Below are positions 10,401-20,432 of a DNA stretch of 35,118 nucleotides, piece by piece. Each line of letters starts with the position of its first letter. Position 1 is the first letter of the stretch. A program made the translations under genes and the position numbers. Below the pieces are notes generated by a model. It was given only the letters and a program-made list of their open reading frames with translations. It made no database searches and was not told where the DNA came from. The stretch covers positions 1-35,118 of IMG/VR virus record IMGVR_UViG_3300046170_000436; one strand, given 5' to 3'. The DNA comes from a virus.

Positions 10401-11615
10401 ATAATTAGTATTTGCTTTAAGAGATACTAACTGCGTTCTTTTCTTTCCACTTCTTTTCTCATTAGTAACACCTCTTACCCTAAATTGATGTGATCCATCC
10501 TCTGCTACAAATTTGAAAGAGATATTTCTATTTTTATATGTTCCCTGACCATAAACTTCAAATTCTACATCAACAAACAAATCATCTCTTAAATTACTTC
10601 CACCCCAAGCCCAATGCTCAACAGGAAAAAGAATTTTACCTAATTTATTTGCAATTTTTTTTGTGCCATTTCCTACAACATTTACAGGAGTTTCATCTCT
10701 AGTAGTCCACCAAGGTTTGTTTGGATCATAACCTTTAAGGAATCTAAGATATTCTTGAAGTTGAGTCTCAAATCCAGAGTTATTTTCTAAACTTAAAATA
10801 TTTCCAGGATTCCATTCTCCAATAACAGTTTGATCCGACATGGAGTAATCCTTTCCCCAATCGAGATTGGAAACATCTACTTCATATTGCCCCAATTTAA
10901 AATCATAAAATTCAAAATCATCTTCATCATCAAAATTTTCTACCCGAAATCCAGATGCTCCCAATTCAGAACGTCCAGAGGCTCCAGATCCTCTTTTATA
11001 TTCATCAAAAATACGAACTTGTGGTGGAAATTTATATCCAAATCCACCATGTACCACACGGGCATGAAGTATTGAACCATCTTTACCAATAATTGGAACT
11101 GCAAGAGCACCAATTCCACCACCACCTTGGAGTTCTATTCTTGTTCTACGTTTACCTTCAGAACCATACTTTCCGTAATTTTTTTTAGTATTATATTCTC
11201 CAAAATCAAGAATATCAACACCAGAATTATTATCTAATGGTGAGATTTCTGGTTCTCCACCACCAGAAGTGTCTGGATCAGTTTTAAATCCTCTAACAGT
11301 ATTACATGGGTCAAATTCACCCGTTTCATCATCTACAAGACCTTTAGGTCGATGTGTGGGTAGAGTATCTTCATTAGTTAATTTATTTACTTCATTAATA
11401 TTAATGTATCTTACTCCATCTCTATTTGCAATAATAAATTGCGTGCCAGGATTTGCTTCGGCATACTTATTTGCAGCATAGACACTAAGTCCGCTTATAT
11501 ATCCTTTTCTAGGGTGAACATATCCAACACGAACTGCATCATTCGCATCTTTATTCTCTGCGAAAATATTATATTTCGAATTAGTTGATATGCCAGAGAT
11601 TCTTGGGGTAGACAT
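4435..11615 (-). CDS. Giant modular tail-fibre-like structural protein, four frame breaks
   Basis: Frames covering 11615-8349, 8368-7658, 7647-7093, 6938-6153 and 6123-4435 join into one protein of about 2,392 residues. It needs extra bases removed near 8350, 7690 and 7107, and one base restored in a G run near 6240 (7,179 bases, 2,393 codons). The N-terminus (STPRISGISTNSKYNIFAEN) is followed by a Gly-rich region and then recurring beta modules: LEQGC...IFADYxxSxNDNDDM (three copies), PGVTAKFSxDG...VKGNGDVSLELSWNDDPNS (two clear copies plus a divergent third), FMNRYA..P.LP (two) and FPxxGxYxFxxxxDD, which recalls PA14-type lectin folds. A coiled coil lies near 10000-10130. Likely a side-fibre or adhesion protein; large cyanophage proteins here are sometimes labelled VrlC, which I cannot confirm. 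Confidence 0.7.
6518..6717. repeat. Intragenic direct repeat, copy A
   Basis: About 200 bases in the giant gene closely match 9057-9258, by eye roughly 85% identical with long perfect runs such as tttggatcatcattccatga. The repeat encodes the SPGVTAKFS...GDVSLELSWNDDPNSNGK module. DNA-level similarity this high between modules 2.5 kb apart suggests recent duplication or gene conversion. Confidence 0.8.
9057..9258. repeat. Intragenic direct repeat, copy B
   Basis: This is the partner of 6518-6717 in the giant structural gene, same orientation and frame. It encodes the same TDQMD...SPGVTAKFS...GDVSLELSWNDDPNS module. Direct repeats of this kind could also mislead read assembly. Confidence 0.8.
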
Positions 11616-11647
11616 ACTATATTATTTCTACTGATGTCATATGGTAT

Positions 11648-11655
11648 TATTTATT
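11648..11655 (-). promoter_or_regulatory. Late-promoter-like box AATAAATA
   Basis: The minus strand reads GAATAAATAATACC, one mismatch from the T4 late box TATAAATA, 32 bases upstream of the giant gene's ATG and just after the gp5 stop. The same GAATAAATA core appears at 31428-31421 and 29217-29210. With gp33 encoded here, late-sigma recognition is plausible. Confidence 0.5.
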
Positions 11656-11660
11656 CATCA

Positions 11661-13621
11661 TTAATACGTGGTTAATGCTGCATTTTTCTCTTCTTCAGTC
11701 ATAGGTTTAGAAAGATCACCAGCATCAAGGTCAAAAGAAACATCTGATTGATTTTTTGCTGGTACTACATACTCAGGTTGTGTAGCGGGAGTTGTAATTC
11801 GTTGGTCTCTTGCTTCACCACTGGTCTGAACAGAATCTGCCACAGAAGTTACACTAGGAAGTTCTCCTGCATCTGCTCCAGCAGCTCCTCCTGTAGCAAG
11901 TTGATAATAATCATTGATTGCTTTTTTAGGCATAAGTTCACCAGGAAACACATTAGCAATAACATTTTGGAAATCTAAAGCAGCACCAAGACCACTTGAA
12001 ATATCTGGTATCATATCTAATGCACCACCCATACTATTAGTCACAACAGCAGCACTATCTCCAAAATCACCAAAAGAATCTCCCAATCCACCACTTATAA
12101 GATCTCGATTAGCAGCAAATGTACTACTGAGACCAGTAAGTTCCCCTTGCTTATCCTCAATATACTTATTCAAACTCTTAACAACATTATCATTTGCCTC
12201 TGTCATTTTTTTCTTATTTTTAGATATTAATGTAGACGCAATACTTTCTGCAAAACACATTGGAACTTTTGGAGTTGTTTCAAATTTACCTCTCCCCCCA
12301 TTAGATGCAGATGCTCCTTGATTATATGCAATTGCTCTTGCTTCATCTTCTCTCTGCGTTGGTTGCAATGCATCTTTTAAAGCAGCACATAATTGGTCTC
12401 CAAGTCCTCCAATCATTTCATTATACAGTCCCAACATCATCTTATTCAGTTCTTCTTTTAAGTCACCAAACTGATTATGAAGGGCATTTGGTAGAGCAGC
12501 AACTACTTTTGACATTACAATATTAAGTTGCTTCAAAACAAATTCCATTATTTTGTCAAACAAAACCTTCATATACTTTGCTGCTTGTTTAGCACCTTTA
12601 CATATCATTTCTTCAAGATCAATCGGTGCGCTTGATACTGCATCAACGTAACTTTGGATAGCATTTAAATACTTATCCATTCTTTGAGTAATATTATCAA
12701 TAATAGTTTGAATTGCCTTCATTGCAGACCCTACAGGATCGTCTGGAATAGGCATTACAACTTTTTCTTCTGCAAAGTCTTGTTCCTTTACATCACCTGC
12801 ACTAATAGCTTGAACATCTGGACTTTCTCTTTGTGGTGATGCTTTCAGAGGAACATCAGGACCAGTATTTTGTGATTCATTTTTGTTTACTAAATCAGAT
12901 ACTGCTTTCATCGCAGCATCTTCTACTTCCTGAAAAGATAAACCATCATTTCTTGCTTTCTCTCTCGCATCCCGTGCTGCCTCTAATGCACCAGGAACTT
13001 GTGTTAAAGGAATATCTGGTCTTAGTCCAAATTGATTTAAAGTTGTGCCTGGTGCTACTTGTGCTGCTGCAGCAGAAGAGTTAGGATGTTCTGATTTTAA
13101 ATCTCCATCAGGTGGAAGTTCTTTTTCACCAGTCTTAGGATCTTTTTCTTTTTGACCTGTTGCATATCCACTGACTGCTAGACTTCCTGGTTGTTTATTC
13201 GTAACTCTATTATCACCAATGGTTGTAGCAGGTTTATTCTGAGAGTTATTTCCTAAAACACCCGTGATAATAGGAACGGACATTGCCGAACCATCCATAA
13301 AGAAACCAAACACCATGTTTCCTCCACGGAGGTTTGGTGTTGTGCCACTATTTGCAAGAAATCCACCAGCAGTTACTGGATAGACTACAGAAGCCCAGGG
13401 TAAGTCCTTAGAAGGTATCTCAGTTTCACCTTGGTCATGAAGACCAAGAATCCTTACTTTATATCTTCTACCCCAACCTACATTCTCAGCCTCACGTTGC
13501 ATGGGGTTTAGGATATAATATTATCTTTCCAGACAGAATCGTCAGCAATTTGACCTATCCACCAGAAATAACTGGATCCTAGTAGACCTGACTCAAATAA
13601 TTCTCCTCCGCCGTTTGCCAT
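11661..13621 (-). CDS. 5: Baseplate hub subunit gp5 (no lysozyme domain seen)
   Basis: ATG 13621 encodes MANGGGELFESGLLGSSYFW and WIGQIADDSVWKDN. A frame break at about 13515 (one base missing or two extra) links it to GWGRRYKVRILGLHDQGETE, LPWASVVYPVTAGG and MVFGFFMDGSAMSVPIITGV. This is the OB-fold N-terminus of gp5/VgrG-type hub proteins. Total length is about 653 residues. The rest is Gln/Ser/Pro-rich linker and long helices, including a stretch around residues 270-400 (MDKYLNAIQSYVDAV, ALPNALHNQFGDLKEELNK). T4 gp5 carries a lysozyme domain; none is visible here, and wall-hydrolase domains occur instead in two upstream genes. The gp5 trimer forms the hub and central spike of the baseplate. 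Confidence 0.85.
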
Positions 13622-13623
13622 AC

Positions 13624-13851
13624 TCAGTCTTCGTAAACTCTACATTCGTCTGCTTCAGGTTCCATTTCACAATAAAGTTCTAGTGCCGTGGGATCATGAT
13701 GATCTCCTGCAGCAATTTCTTTCTTATGATTTTCTGCATATACTTCTAGTTCATGCAGTTCACCTTCAATGTGACGGCGTTGTTGTGGCGATGTAGATGC
13801 ATTATCTAGAATCTTTTTATCAACTTCAATATGCTTTTCGATACTTTCCAT
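13624..13851 (-). CDS. Conserved small acidic protein next to gp5
   Basis: This gene encodes 75 residues, mostly helical and charged: MESIEKHIEVDKKIL, SPQQRRHIEGELHELEVYAEN, then GDHHDPTALELYCEMEPEADECRVYED. The acidic Cys-containing tail and the GDHHDPT segment recur in cyanomyovirus homologues I recall, always beside gp5. No function is known to me. It could be a hub-assembly chaperone, judged only from size and position. The stop and the gp5 ATG are separated by two bases, so the genes are probably coupled. Confidence 0.75.
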   Translation of the reverse strand: MESIEKHIEVDKKILDNASTSPQQRRHIEGELHELEVYAENHKKEIAAGDHHDPTALELYCEMEPEADECRVYED

Positions 13852-13854
13852 TAG

Positions 13855-15193
13855 TTACCTTCTTGTGTGATTTCCTTGTCTTCCAGTAGAATCTCTAATA
13901 AGAGTTAGTTTAGTAAGAGTCCTGTCAGGTGTTATGTAATGACATAAACTTGCTATAATATATAGACCTCCACTTTCCTTGTCAACTTCATCATTCTTTG
14001 TGTCTTCTTCTGGTGAGGGTCCATCAAAGAATATCATATCACCAGCATGTAATTCAAAATCTCCTTGAACTAGGATATGAACTCTTGATGCGAAGACTTG
14101 ATTATATCGCATAATTGACTGACTGTAAACAGAAGCTATGTCAAGATTTTTTTCTTTAGAACCTTCAGTAGTTTCCGAAAACGTACCAGTATTATCAAAG
14201 AGCATACTAGTTCTCCCAAATTCTTTGATTAATTTTGGGTCAAAGTCAACTAAGTTTTTTGCTGCTGTTTTCAATGGTTCTATTTTTTCATCAATATCCT
14301 TCTACAATGTCTTCTATTATGGATAATATAGTTCTTTTAAAACTAAATCCACCATTATCGGGCCCCTGATCAAATGATATTAAGCACGTTGAGAATGCTC
14401 CCAACTTTGACATTTCCAATTTATTTGCAGTTTCTTTGTCGTATGTAAGTGCTTTATAATCATATCCTTCCGGAGTCCCAGACTTATCTGTAGTTGAGTT
14501 AAAGATAATCGATCTTTTTCTAGGATTTTTTTCTTCATCAAACAAACTATCAATAGATTTAAAAATCATCTTGTCAGAAGTTTCAAAGAAAAAATATCCT
14601 GCAGTTTTTCCTTCTCCACCAGCTGGTTGTGCTTGCTTAGAAAAATTATTAAGCATGTAATAAGGTCTTCTATTTAATCCAAATTCTTTAATGGCATTAG
14701 ATGTTTCCTCAATATCCAATTCTTTTTCAGATTCAAGATAATCTGTTATCAAAGTTTTAATATGTTCCGAAATTTTATTCTTAGGAAACATTGCTCTGAC
14801 ATTTTTTGTATCATTGATTGCAAATGCCTTTGATGATAATGGAATAAACATTAATTGTTTAGTATTCTCTTCCGATACAGACGCAGTTTTACCAACTATC
14901 ATCTCAATAGTTAATTCGGTATCATTATTATCCTTGGCAGAGAATTGAAATGTTTCTCCACCGTTCATAGGAAGACCTTGTTGAACCGTTTTCTTATCTA
15001 TTGAATTACCACTATCAGCAAACAGATAAGTTGCCTTTACAGCATCTTGTAAGATGCTTTCATAATATCTAAATTCAACAAAACCGCCAGCAACACTCAC
15101 AGTACGCTCGGCATCAGTCTTATGAACTACAACAGCCTTTTGTACTGCTGAAGATCCTGCATTTGCTCCTGCTGTTTTTTTAGTTTCTGACAT
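13855..15193 (-). CDS. Baseplate hub protein, gp27-like
   Basis: Two frames (15193-14291 and 14274-13855) join if one extra base near 14298 is removed, giving 1,338 bases and 445 residues. The N-terminal part is Ala/Ser-rich, followed by VEFRYYESILQDAVKATYLF, which resembles the first tube-like domain of gp27-type hub proteins. The C-terminal part (FASRVHILVQGDFELHAGDM, GGLYIIASLCHYITPDRTLTK) resembles the second hub domain with a carrier-like strand pattern. It lies between the tape-measure-like genes and gp5, where a gp27 homologue is expected. gp27 trimers connect the gp5 spike to the tail tube. The assignment rests on pattern and position, not on strong motifs. Confidence 0.72.
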
Positions 15194-15215
15194 TTTTATT
15201 TTACTCTACCTCTAT

Positions 15216-16199
15216 TTAACCAAATTTATATAGGATTTCTCTTCCATTAGATCCTGACCCAGAAGATGAGGATGAGAAAGACATATCTCCCATTGAAGAC
15301 TCTTGACCACCACTAGAATAACCAGAATCAGATCCTCCACTGACAGTTGGTGCCATTTGCTGTTCTGGTCTTTCATAATCAGTATATGCCATCAGTACTT
15401 CAACAGCATCTTTACCTTTTGCATGATTTATCGCATCAAATAATCCAGGGTATGCACTTTCAATAGCAGTATAGGAATCATTATCAATAACAAATTCCTC
15501 ACCTTTCTCACCCAACATTGCATGAGTGATTCCTTTAACCAAACCACCAAGTCCATATGCGAGGTGAACATGGTCTCCATGACCACCAGGATCGACCATA
15601 GTTGATCCTGGGAATGAAGCACCAGTAATCATCTCGGCAGGTTGAACACCTTTCTTCTTATTAAACTGATTGATGACATCAACAATCGGTGCTTGTTCAT
15701 TAGTGAACGCACCAACATCAATTGCTCTACCACTATAATGATATGAACCACTCGCGTGACTTCCTCTTACACCACCAAAGTCTGGGTGTTCTATAATTGC
15801 ATTATAATCTCCATATCCATCAGAGGCAACAGCAGCAGAGTCGAGATTTTGTTCAATGAATTTTCCTGCCTCTCCAGATACATTAGATGCTCCGCTATTG
15901 GGGTCAAGGTCTCCGGTTTTAACTGATCCAGATAACTCTGGACTATGAGCTTGTGAAGAAGTAGAAGGATTATTTCCTTCTGCTGCTTTTGCTTTTGCAA
16001 TTTCTTCAGGAGATTTTTGTTTTACATCTTCACCCTTTATCATCGCAACAATAGTTCCAAGATCTGGAAGTTTAGATGCAAATGCATCAATCTGACCCTT
16101 AATACCTCCAAGTCCTACTTTATTGAATATAGCATCTTCACCTGCTTTAATGTCAAATGAATCACCTAGTAGTGCAGGACCCATATCTCTCACAAACAT
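15216..16199 (-). CDS. Tail hub protein, C-terminal part with M15-like peptidase domain
   Basis: This gene encodes 327 residues from the ATG at 16199. It is probably the C-terminal part of the gene upstream: the 40 bases before it read VLSTALDGYMFVRDMG if one G is removed near 16210. A zinc-peptidase signature is visible. H154 and D161 lie in SYHYSGRAIDVGA, and H210 and H212 in GGHGDHVHLAYG, the H(x6)D...HxH pattern of M15/LAS D-Ala-D-Ala peptidases. After it come GEKGEEFVIDNDSYTAIESA, a motif family seen in tape-measure proteins, and a Ser/Gly-rich tail ending NGREILYKFG. It likely cleaves peptidoglycan cross-links during DNA entry. If it really is a separate protein, AGGA upstream of ATG 16199 could serve as its ribosome site. 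Confidence 0.72.
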   Translation of the reverse strand: MFVRDMGPALLGDSFDIKAGEDAIFNKVGLGGIKGQIDAFASKLPDLGTIVAMIKGEDVKQKSPEEIAKAKAAEGNNPSTSSQAHSPELSGSVKTGDLDPNSGASNVSGEAGKFIEQNLDSAAVASDGYGDYNAIIEHPDFGGVRGSHASGSYHYSGRAIDVGAFTNEQAPIVDVINQFNKKKGVQPAEMITGASFPGSTMVDPGGHGDHVHLAYGLGGLVKGITHAMLGEKGEEFVIDNDSYTAIESAYPGLFDAINHAKGKDAVEVLMAYTDYERPEQQMAPTVSGGSDSGYSSGGQESSMGDMSFSSSSSGSGSNGREILYKFG

Positions 16200-16239
16200 A
16201 TAACCATCCTAAAGCTGTTGACAGAACACCCAAAGGTTG

Positions 16240-17946
16240 CTAACCTGGGAAGATACTTGCAATGTCTGCAACACCTGCCATCATTTCAATAAGAGAACCA
16301 AAACTATCACCCTTAGCAAGTCTATCATATCCAAATGCTAGGTTTACAAAACCACCAACAACTGGAAGGACTTTACTCCCAAGTTTCTCAAGTATTTTTG
16401 AACCAAGTTCTTTGAGTCCAACTTTAACACCACCTTTTTTAGCAAATGCCTGTAGAAGTTTTTGAACTATAGGTAATTTTGCAAGGTTTTTAAATATAGA
16501 ATCTGAGAAACCTTGTAACGTTTTTGCTATCGGTTCAATAATTGGTCTGAGTGGTTTAATAAGGTTTTCTACTGCAAGTTTTTTCCCTGCATCAATTAAG
16601 TTACCTAGACCTGATGTTACCGACTTATACTTTTCACTTATTGCCTTACCAGCATTTGAGAATGCTTTTGATGCTACATTACCAGTTAAATTATCAATTG
16701 CCTTAGCACCACTTACAATAGCACCACCAGTTGCTTTTGCAGCACCGACCACTTGCTTACCAAGAAAATCTGTTGCTTGTGTAGTCTTCTTACCAACATC
16801 ATCAAGGAAACCTAAGAACCCGCCTGGTTTTGCTGGTGTTATTGGGGTTACTTTCCTTGCTGTGTTTAGTGCATCAGGTGTTGCTACATTAGCCTGTTTT
16901 GCCTGCGTAAATGCATCAATCTGATTATCTGCGAATCCATATTTCTTTTGGAGATTCTTTTCAACATTAGTCTTAGCACGAATCTTTCCGTCAGGTTCAA
17001 CTATCTCATCTACTTTAATTCTTCTAGTCTTACCGTCAGCATCTACTCCCTCTCCAGGTTTTAGTTTTGGTTTACCAGTTTTGGGATCTATTTCTGTTGG
17101 TTTCCTTCCCTCAACTAAATCTTTTAATCCTTCAAAAGGATTAAAAGCAGCAGAAAGTAATCCAATAATTCCTATTAAATTAAATACCTTATTCAGATTC
17201 GACATGAATCCATTAAAGGTTTCAGCAGCGCCATCACCAAATTTATCTTTTAAGAATCCTTCAGTTGCATCATACATATCCTGACCAACCGCCAGGAATG
17301 TTCCTGCGGCATCAAGAATACCTAATACTAGATCTACTATAAAGGTAACACTGCCACCAATAAATCCAAGAAGACTTTGACCACCTGGCAACTTAATGGT
17401 AGTAAGTTGTATTAAAAATGCACCTAAGAAAATATTCTTAAAGAAATCAAAAATACCAGAGAGTAATCCCTTTCCAGGTACATTAAACTTCTTTCCAGAT
17501 TTCTTATCTTTATTTGGTGTAAGTTTTTCTAGACCAGTTTCTTGTTTTTTTCTTTTCTCTTTTTCAAGTCCAGTTCTTTCGGATTTAGATCTTGCTTTAT
17601 CTGCAGCAAGAGTTCCTTTCAGGATTTTATTAATTTCAATTACTTTTTCTTTTATAATAAGAATAGTATCTTGTTCAGTCTTTTCACTAGAACCAGATGG
17701 AGTTGGTTCTTGTATTGGTGCTGGGACAATTGCACTAGAAGGAATTAGTGTTGTCTTAGGACGAATCGCTAATCCACCCGATTTTACCTCTTCTTGCTTC
17801 TCACCCTTTGCACCCTTCATTGCATCAGGTTTTACTTTAGTTTTTTTACCTTTAATAAAGTTTGTGGCAGCACCTTTGGCAGCACCCTTCACAAGGCCTC
17901 CACCCATCGATTTTAATCCTGCTCCTAGTAGTGCTGGTAATGCCAT
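16240..17946 (-). CDS. Tape-measure-like tail protein, N-terminal part
   Basis: This gene encodes 568 residues from the ATG at 17946, two bases after the upstream stop. It opens with ALPALLGAGLKSMGGGLVKG, then a basic linker, a coiled coil (IIKEKVIEINKILKGTLAADK) and a hydrophobic segment GLLSGIFDFFKNIFLGAFLI. That segment matches GLLGGIFDFIKNILIGAVLI in the preceding gene, so the two are paralogues. More amphipathic and hydrophobic helices follow to SIFPG, where TAG stops it. The same frame then reads QPLGVLSTAL and, one base later, joins the peptidase part. One protein of about 909 residues (15216-17946) with a sequence error at the TAG and one extra base is my preferred reading. It likely lies in the tail lumen or hub. 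Confidence 0.68.
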   Translation of the reverse strand: MALPALLGAGLKSMGGGLVKGAAKGAATNFIKGKKTKVKPDAMKGAKGEKQEEVKSGGLAIRPKTTLIPSSAIVPAPIQEPTPSGSSEKTEQDTILIIKEKVIEINKILKGTLAADKARSKSERTGLEKEKRKKQETGLEKLTPNKDKKSGKKFNVPGKGLLSGIFDFFKNIFLGAFLIQLTTIKLPGGQSLLGFIGGSVTFIVDLVLGILDAAGTFLAVGQDMYDATEGFLKDKFGDGAAETFNGFMSNLNKVFNLIGIIGLLSAAFNPFEGLKDLVEGRKPTEIDPKTGKPKLKPGEGVDADGKTRRIKVDEIVEPDGKIRAKTNVEKNLQKKYGFADNQIDAFTQAKQANVATPDALNTARKVTPITPAKPGGFLGFLDDVGKKTTQATDFLGKQVVGAAKATGGAIVSGAKAIDNLTGNVASKAFSNAGKAISEKYKSVTSGLGNLIDAGKKLAVENLIKPLRPIIEPIAKTLQGFSDSIFKNLAKLPIVQKLLQAFAKKGGVKVGLKELGSKILEKLGSKVLPVVGGFVNLAFGYDRLAKGDSFGSLIEMMAGVADIASIFPG

Positions 17947-17947
17947 G

Positions 17948-20432
17948 TTATGCTACCGTCAATCCAAGGACTTTAATTTTATCTGGTGATATTGCTGCAT
18001 TAGCATCAATATCTGGGAATGTATTTCCGCTTGAAGTCATAGCATTTGAACTATTTCCAGATGACTGCTGACCCCCAGAAGCAGAAGAAGATCCAGTCCC
18101 TCCCCCTGGTCCACCAAATCCAGTTTGCAATGCCTGGAAGGCAGACACTGGCGGGCCAGGAGGAGATCCACCAGCTGGTTTACTCATAGATTTACTAGGT
18201 GATCCACCACTACTTCTAAAGTTTGCAACCAACTCATCATAACTAGCTACTGGTTTAGAACTACCGCCACCAGAACCACCACCAGAACCACCACCAGATT
18301 GTCCAGGAGGTGTATACGATCCCCCACCACCACCGCCACCAAACGCAGTGATAGCACCACCGCCAGATGTCTTATCGTATGCGATTGGTTCTGATCTTGC
18401 TTGCTCAACAATTGCTCTTTCATCAGCAGTTGCCTTATCACTTGGACCAACCCATGGAGAAATACCACGCTCCTTTATTAATTGAAGTGCCATTAGATCC
18501 TGAACAGCAGGAGAGAACTTAGCACTATCTGGTATTCCTGCTCTAGCCGCAACCTCAGGAAGAGTATTACCAATGAACTGATATGCGCCAACAGCATGAA
18601 GTTTTCCTGCCTTTATCCACTGGTAATTATTCATACTGCCATCATCACGTTGGAGTTCTTTTATTTCACCGAGAGTAAAATCTGTCAAAGATCTACCTTC
18701 GTGTTGAGGCATTTTCTTAATATCACCAGAGAATCCCTCAACACCTCTACCACCCTTCGTTCCAATCTGATTAACAGCATCATAACCTGCTGCTCCAGAC
18801 TCATATTTTGCAAGAACCTGAAGTGCTTTCTGTTGAGTTTCACTCAGAGTGCTACTAGATGATTTTTCTTCACTTTCGCCTTCTCTTCCTTTTTCTTTAT
18901 CATCACCGCCGCCACCAAATAAACTCTTAATACCACCAGTAATTCCACTAAGGAAACCACCATCAGTTTCTGGTTCTGGTTTTGATTCTGCTCTTTTCTC
19001 CATCTCATTTTGAACTTTAGCAGATGGTTCTTCTTTCTTATCATCACCATATCCATAACTGGACATATCTCCCATCAGACCACCCCCCACAGCATGAGTG
19101 ACTCCATTCATTCTCTTTGGAAGATTGGTGCCACCACCCGCAGCATTCATTGATGCCATAGTACCTGCACCATATTTACTGACAGCACCTCTACTCATAA
19201 CAAATTCACCAGGTGCCAACATGGCAGGTACAGTATCTTTGTTCGGTCCACTACCAGGAACAATTCCACCACCCTTCGCATTTATCTGATCCTTCAAATC
19301 CAATGCTTTATTCTGCAAGTCAGTTGGATTTTTAGGATCATAATCTTGTCCAGCAACCTGTTTTTTGGTCTCTGGTCCATCCTTTCCATCAGCACCATCC
19401 TTCCCATCAGCGCCATCCTTCCCATCAGCGCCCTTGGTCAAATCTACATCATCTTTACCACCATCAGATAAACTACTCAATAACATTGCAGTGCCACCAA
19501 CAACACTTAAAAGTTTTGCACTCTTACCAATACCAAATCGTTTGACTGCACCAACAAGTGCGGGTATTATAGTTGATATTAATTTGGCAGTAAATCCAAC
19601 AACTGCCTTTATAAGAGTAACAGCAAAACGTCCTATACTATTTCCAAATAATAAGTATGCCGCAAGTAATAATGGCCAAGTATTTTTAAAGAAGTTACCA
19701 AGTGCTTCTATTTTCTTTTCATTGTCTGGATCAGTAAACCAGTCGAGAATTTTAATTAATACAGCACCAATTAAAATATTCTTAATAAAATCAAATATTC
19801 CACCCAATAATCCTTTAACTGGTTTAAGGATTTTACCAACTCCGGATATAAAACTCTTTATACCACCCTTCTCTAGTTTATCTTCTTGACCAGATCTTTT
19901 CTGTTTTTCTGCACGCTTCCTATCTTTCTCTGCTTGTTTTGCAGAGAGTTTTTGCTGATTCTTTAAAATTCCTATTATAGAATTAACGCCCTTTAGAATA
20001 TCCTTTAATGGATCACCACCAGGTAAGAGTTTTGTATCTTTCTCTTCTTTCTTTTTGGGTTCAATATCAGGTGGTTTAACTTGCTTCGATTTTACAATCG
20101 CACCACTACCTACAGTTCCAGGAAGTGCCTTTCTGTCCTGGAACTGGTTTTTCTTGCTCATCGGGTTTCTTTTTATCAAAGAAAGCATCTGGTTTTATTG
20201 TTGTCTTCTTCGCTTTAAACTTTGGGTCTGCTGCCTTTCTAGACTTTCTTACCTTTATTACTTCATCTAAAAGAACTTTTGATTTCTCATCACCAGCACC
20301 TTTTGTCTTGACTAAAATTATTGCAATCGCTTCTTTTAAGGCACTAAGATAATCCTCTTCCTCTGACAAATTGTCAAGGTCAATACCCAACTCAAGGAGG
20401 ATATCAATAGGGTCAGAGGACTTAACCGCCAT
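17948..20432 (-). CDS. Tape-measure-like tail protein with lysozyme-like domain
   Basis: ATG 20432 opens AVKSSDPIDILLELGIDLDN. One extra G near 20132 shifts the frame at GQK|ALPGTVGSG, where the sequence continues, giving 827 residues. Domains in order are an acidic helical N-terminus, basic coiled coils (KQAEKDRKRAEKQK), membrane-like helices (GLLGGIFDFIKNILIGAVLI, PLLLAAYLLFGN), a collagen-like GADGKD triplet repeat, APGEFVMSRGAVSKYGAGTM, a lysozyme-like domain (LAKYESGAAGYDAV with a candidate catalytic Glu, then VGAYQFIGNTL, FSPAVQDLMALQLIKERG) and a Gly/Ser-rich tail. The lysozyme part recalls GH104 (lambda R type). Likely roles are tail-length scaffold and wall penetration. An alternative reading is two overlapping genes, the second starting at 20161, but the conserved join argues against it. 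Confidence 0.72.
19377..19430. repeat. 18-bp tandem repeat, three units
   Basis: Three head-to-tail 18-base units of the form ccatccttcccatcagcg (first unit with two changes) encode GADGKD three times on the minus strand, a collagen-like Gly-X-Y run. It marks a flexible or trimeric linker inside the lysozyme-bearing tail protein. Copy number can change by slippage. Confidence 0.9.

Noticed and set aside
17396-17989. 197-codon plus-strand frame opposite the tape-measure-like gene.
   Set aside because: Shadow of the Lys/Gly-rich minus-strand gene. It is highly hydrophobic and has no ribosome site or homologue I recognise.
18245-18345. Repeated accacc/accaga runs as a possible regulatory repeat or CRISPR-like array.
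   Set aside because: They encode the Gly/Ser-rich tail of the lysozyme-bearing tail protein and have no unique spacers.
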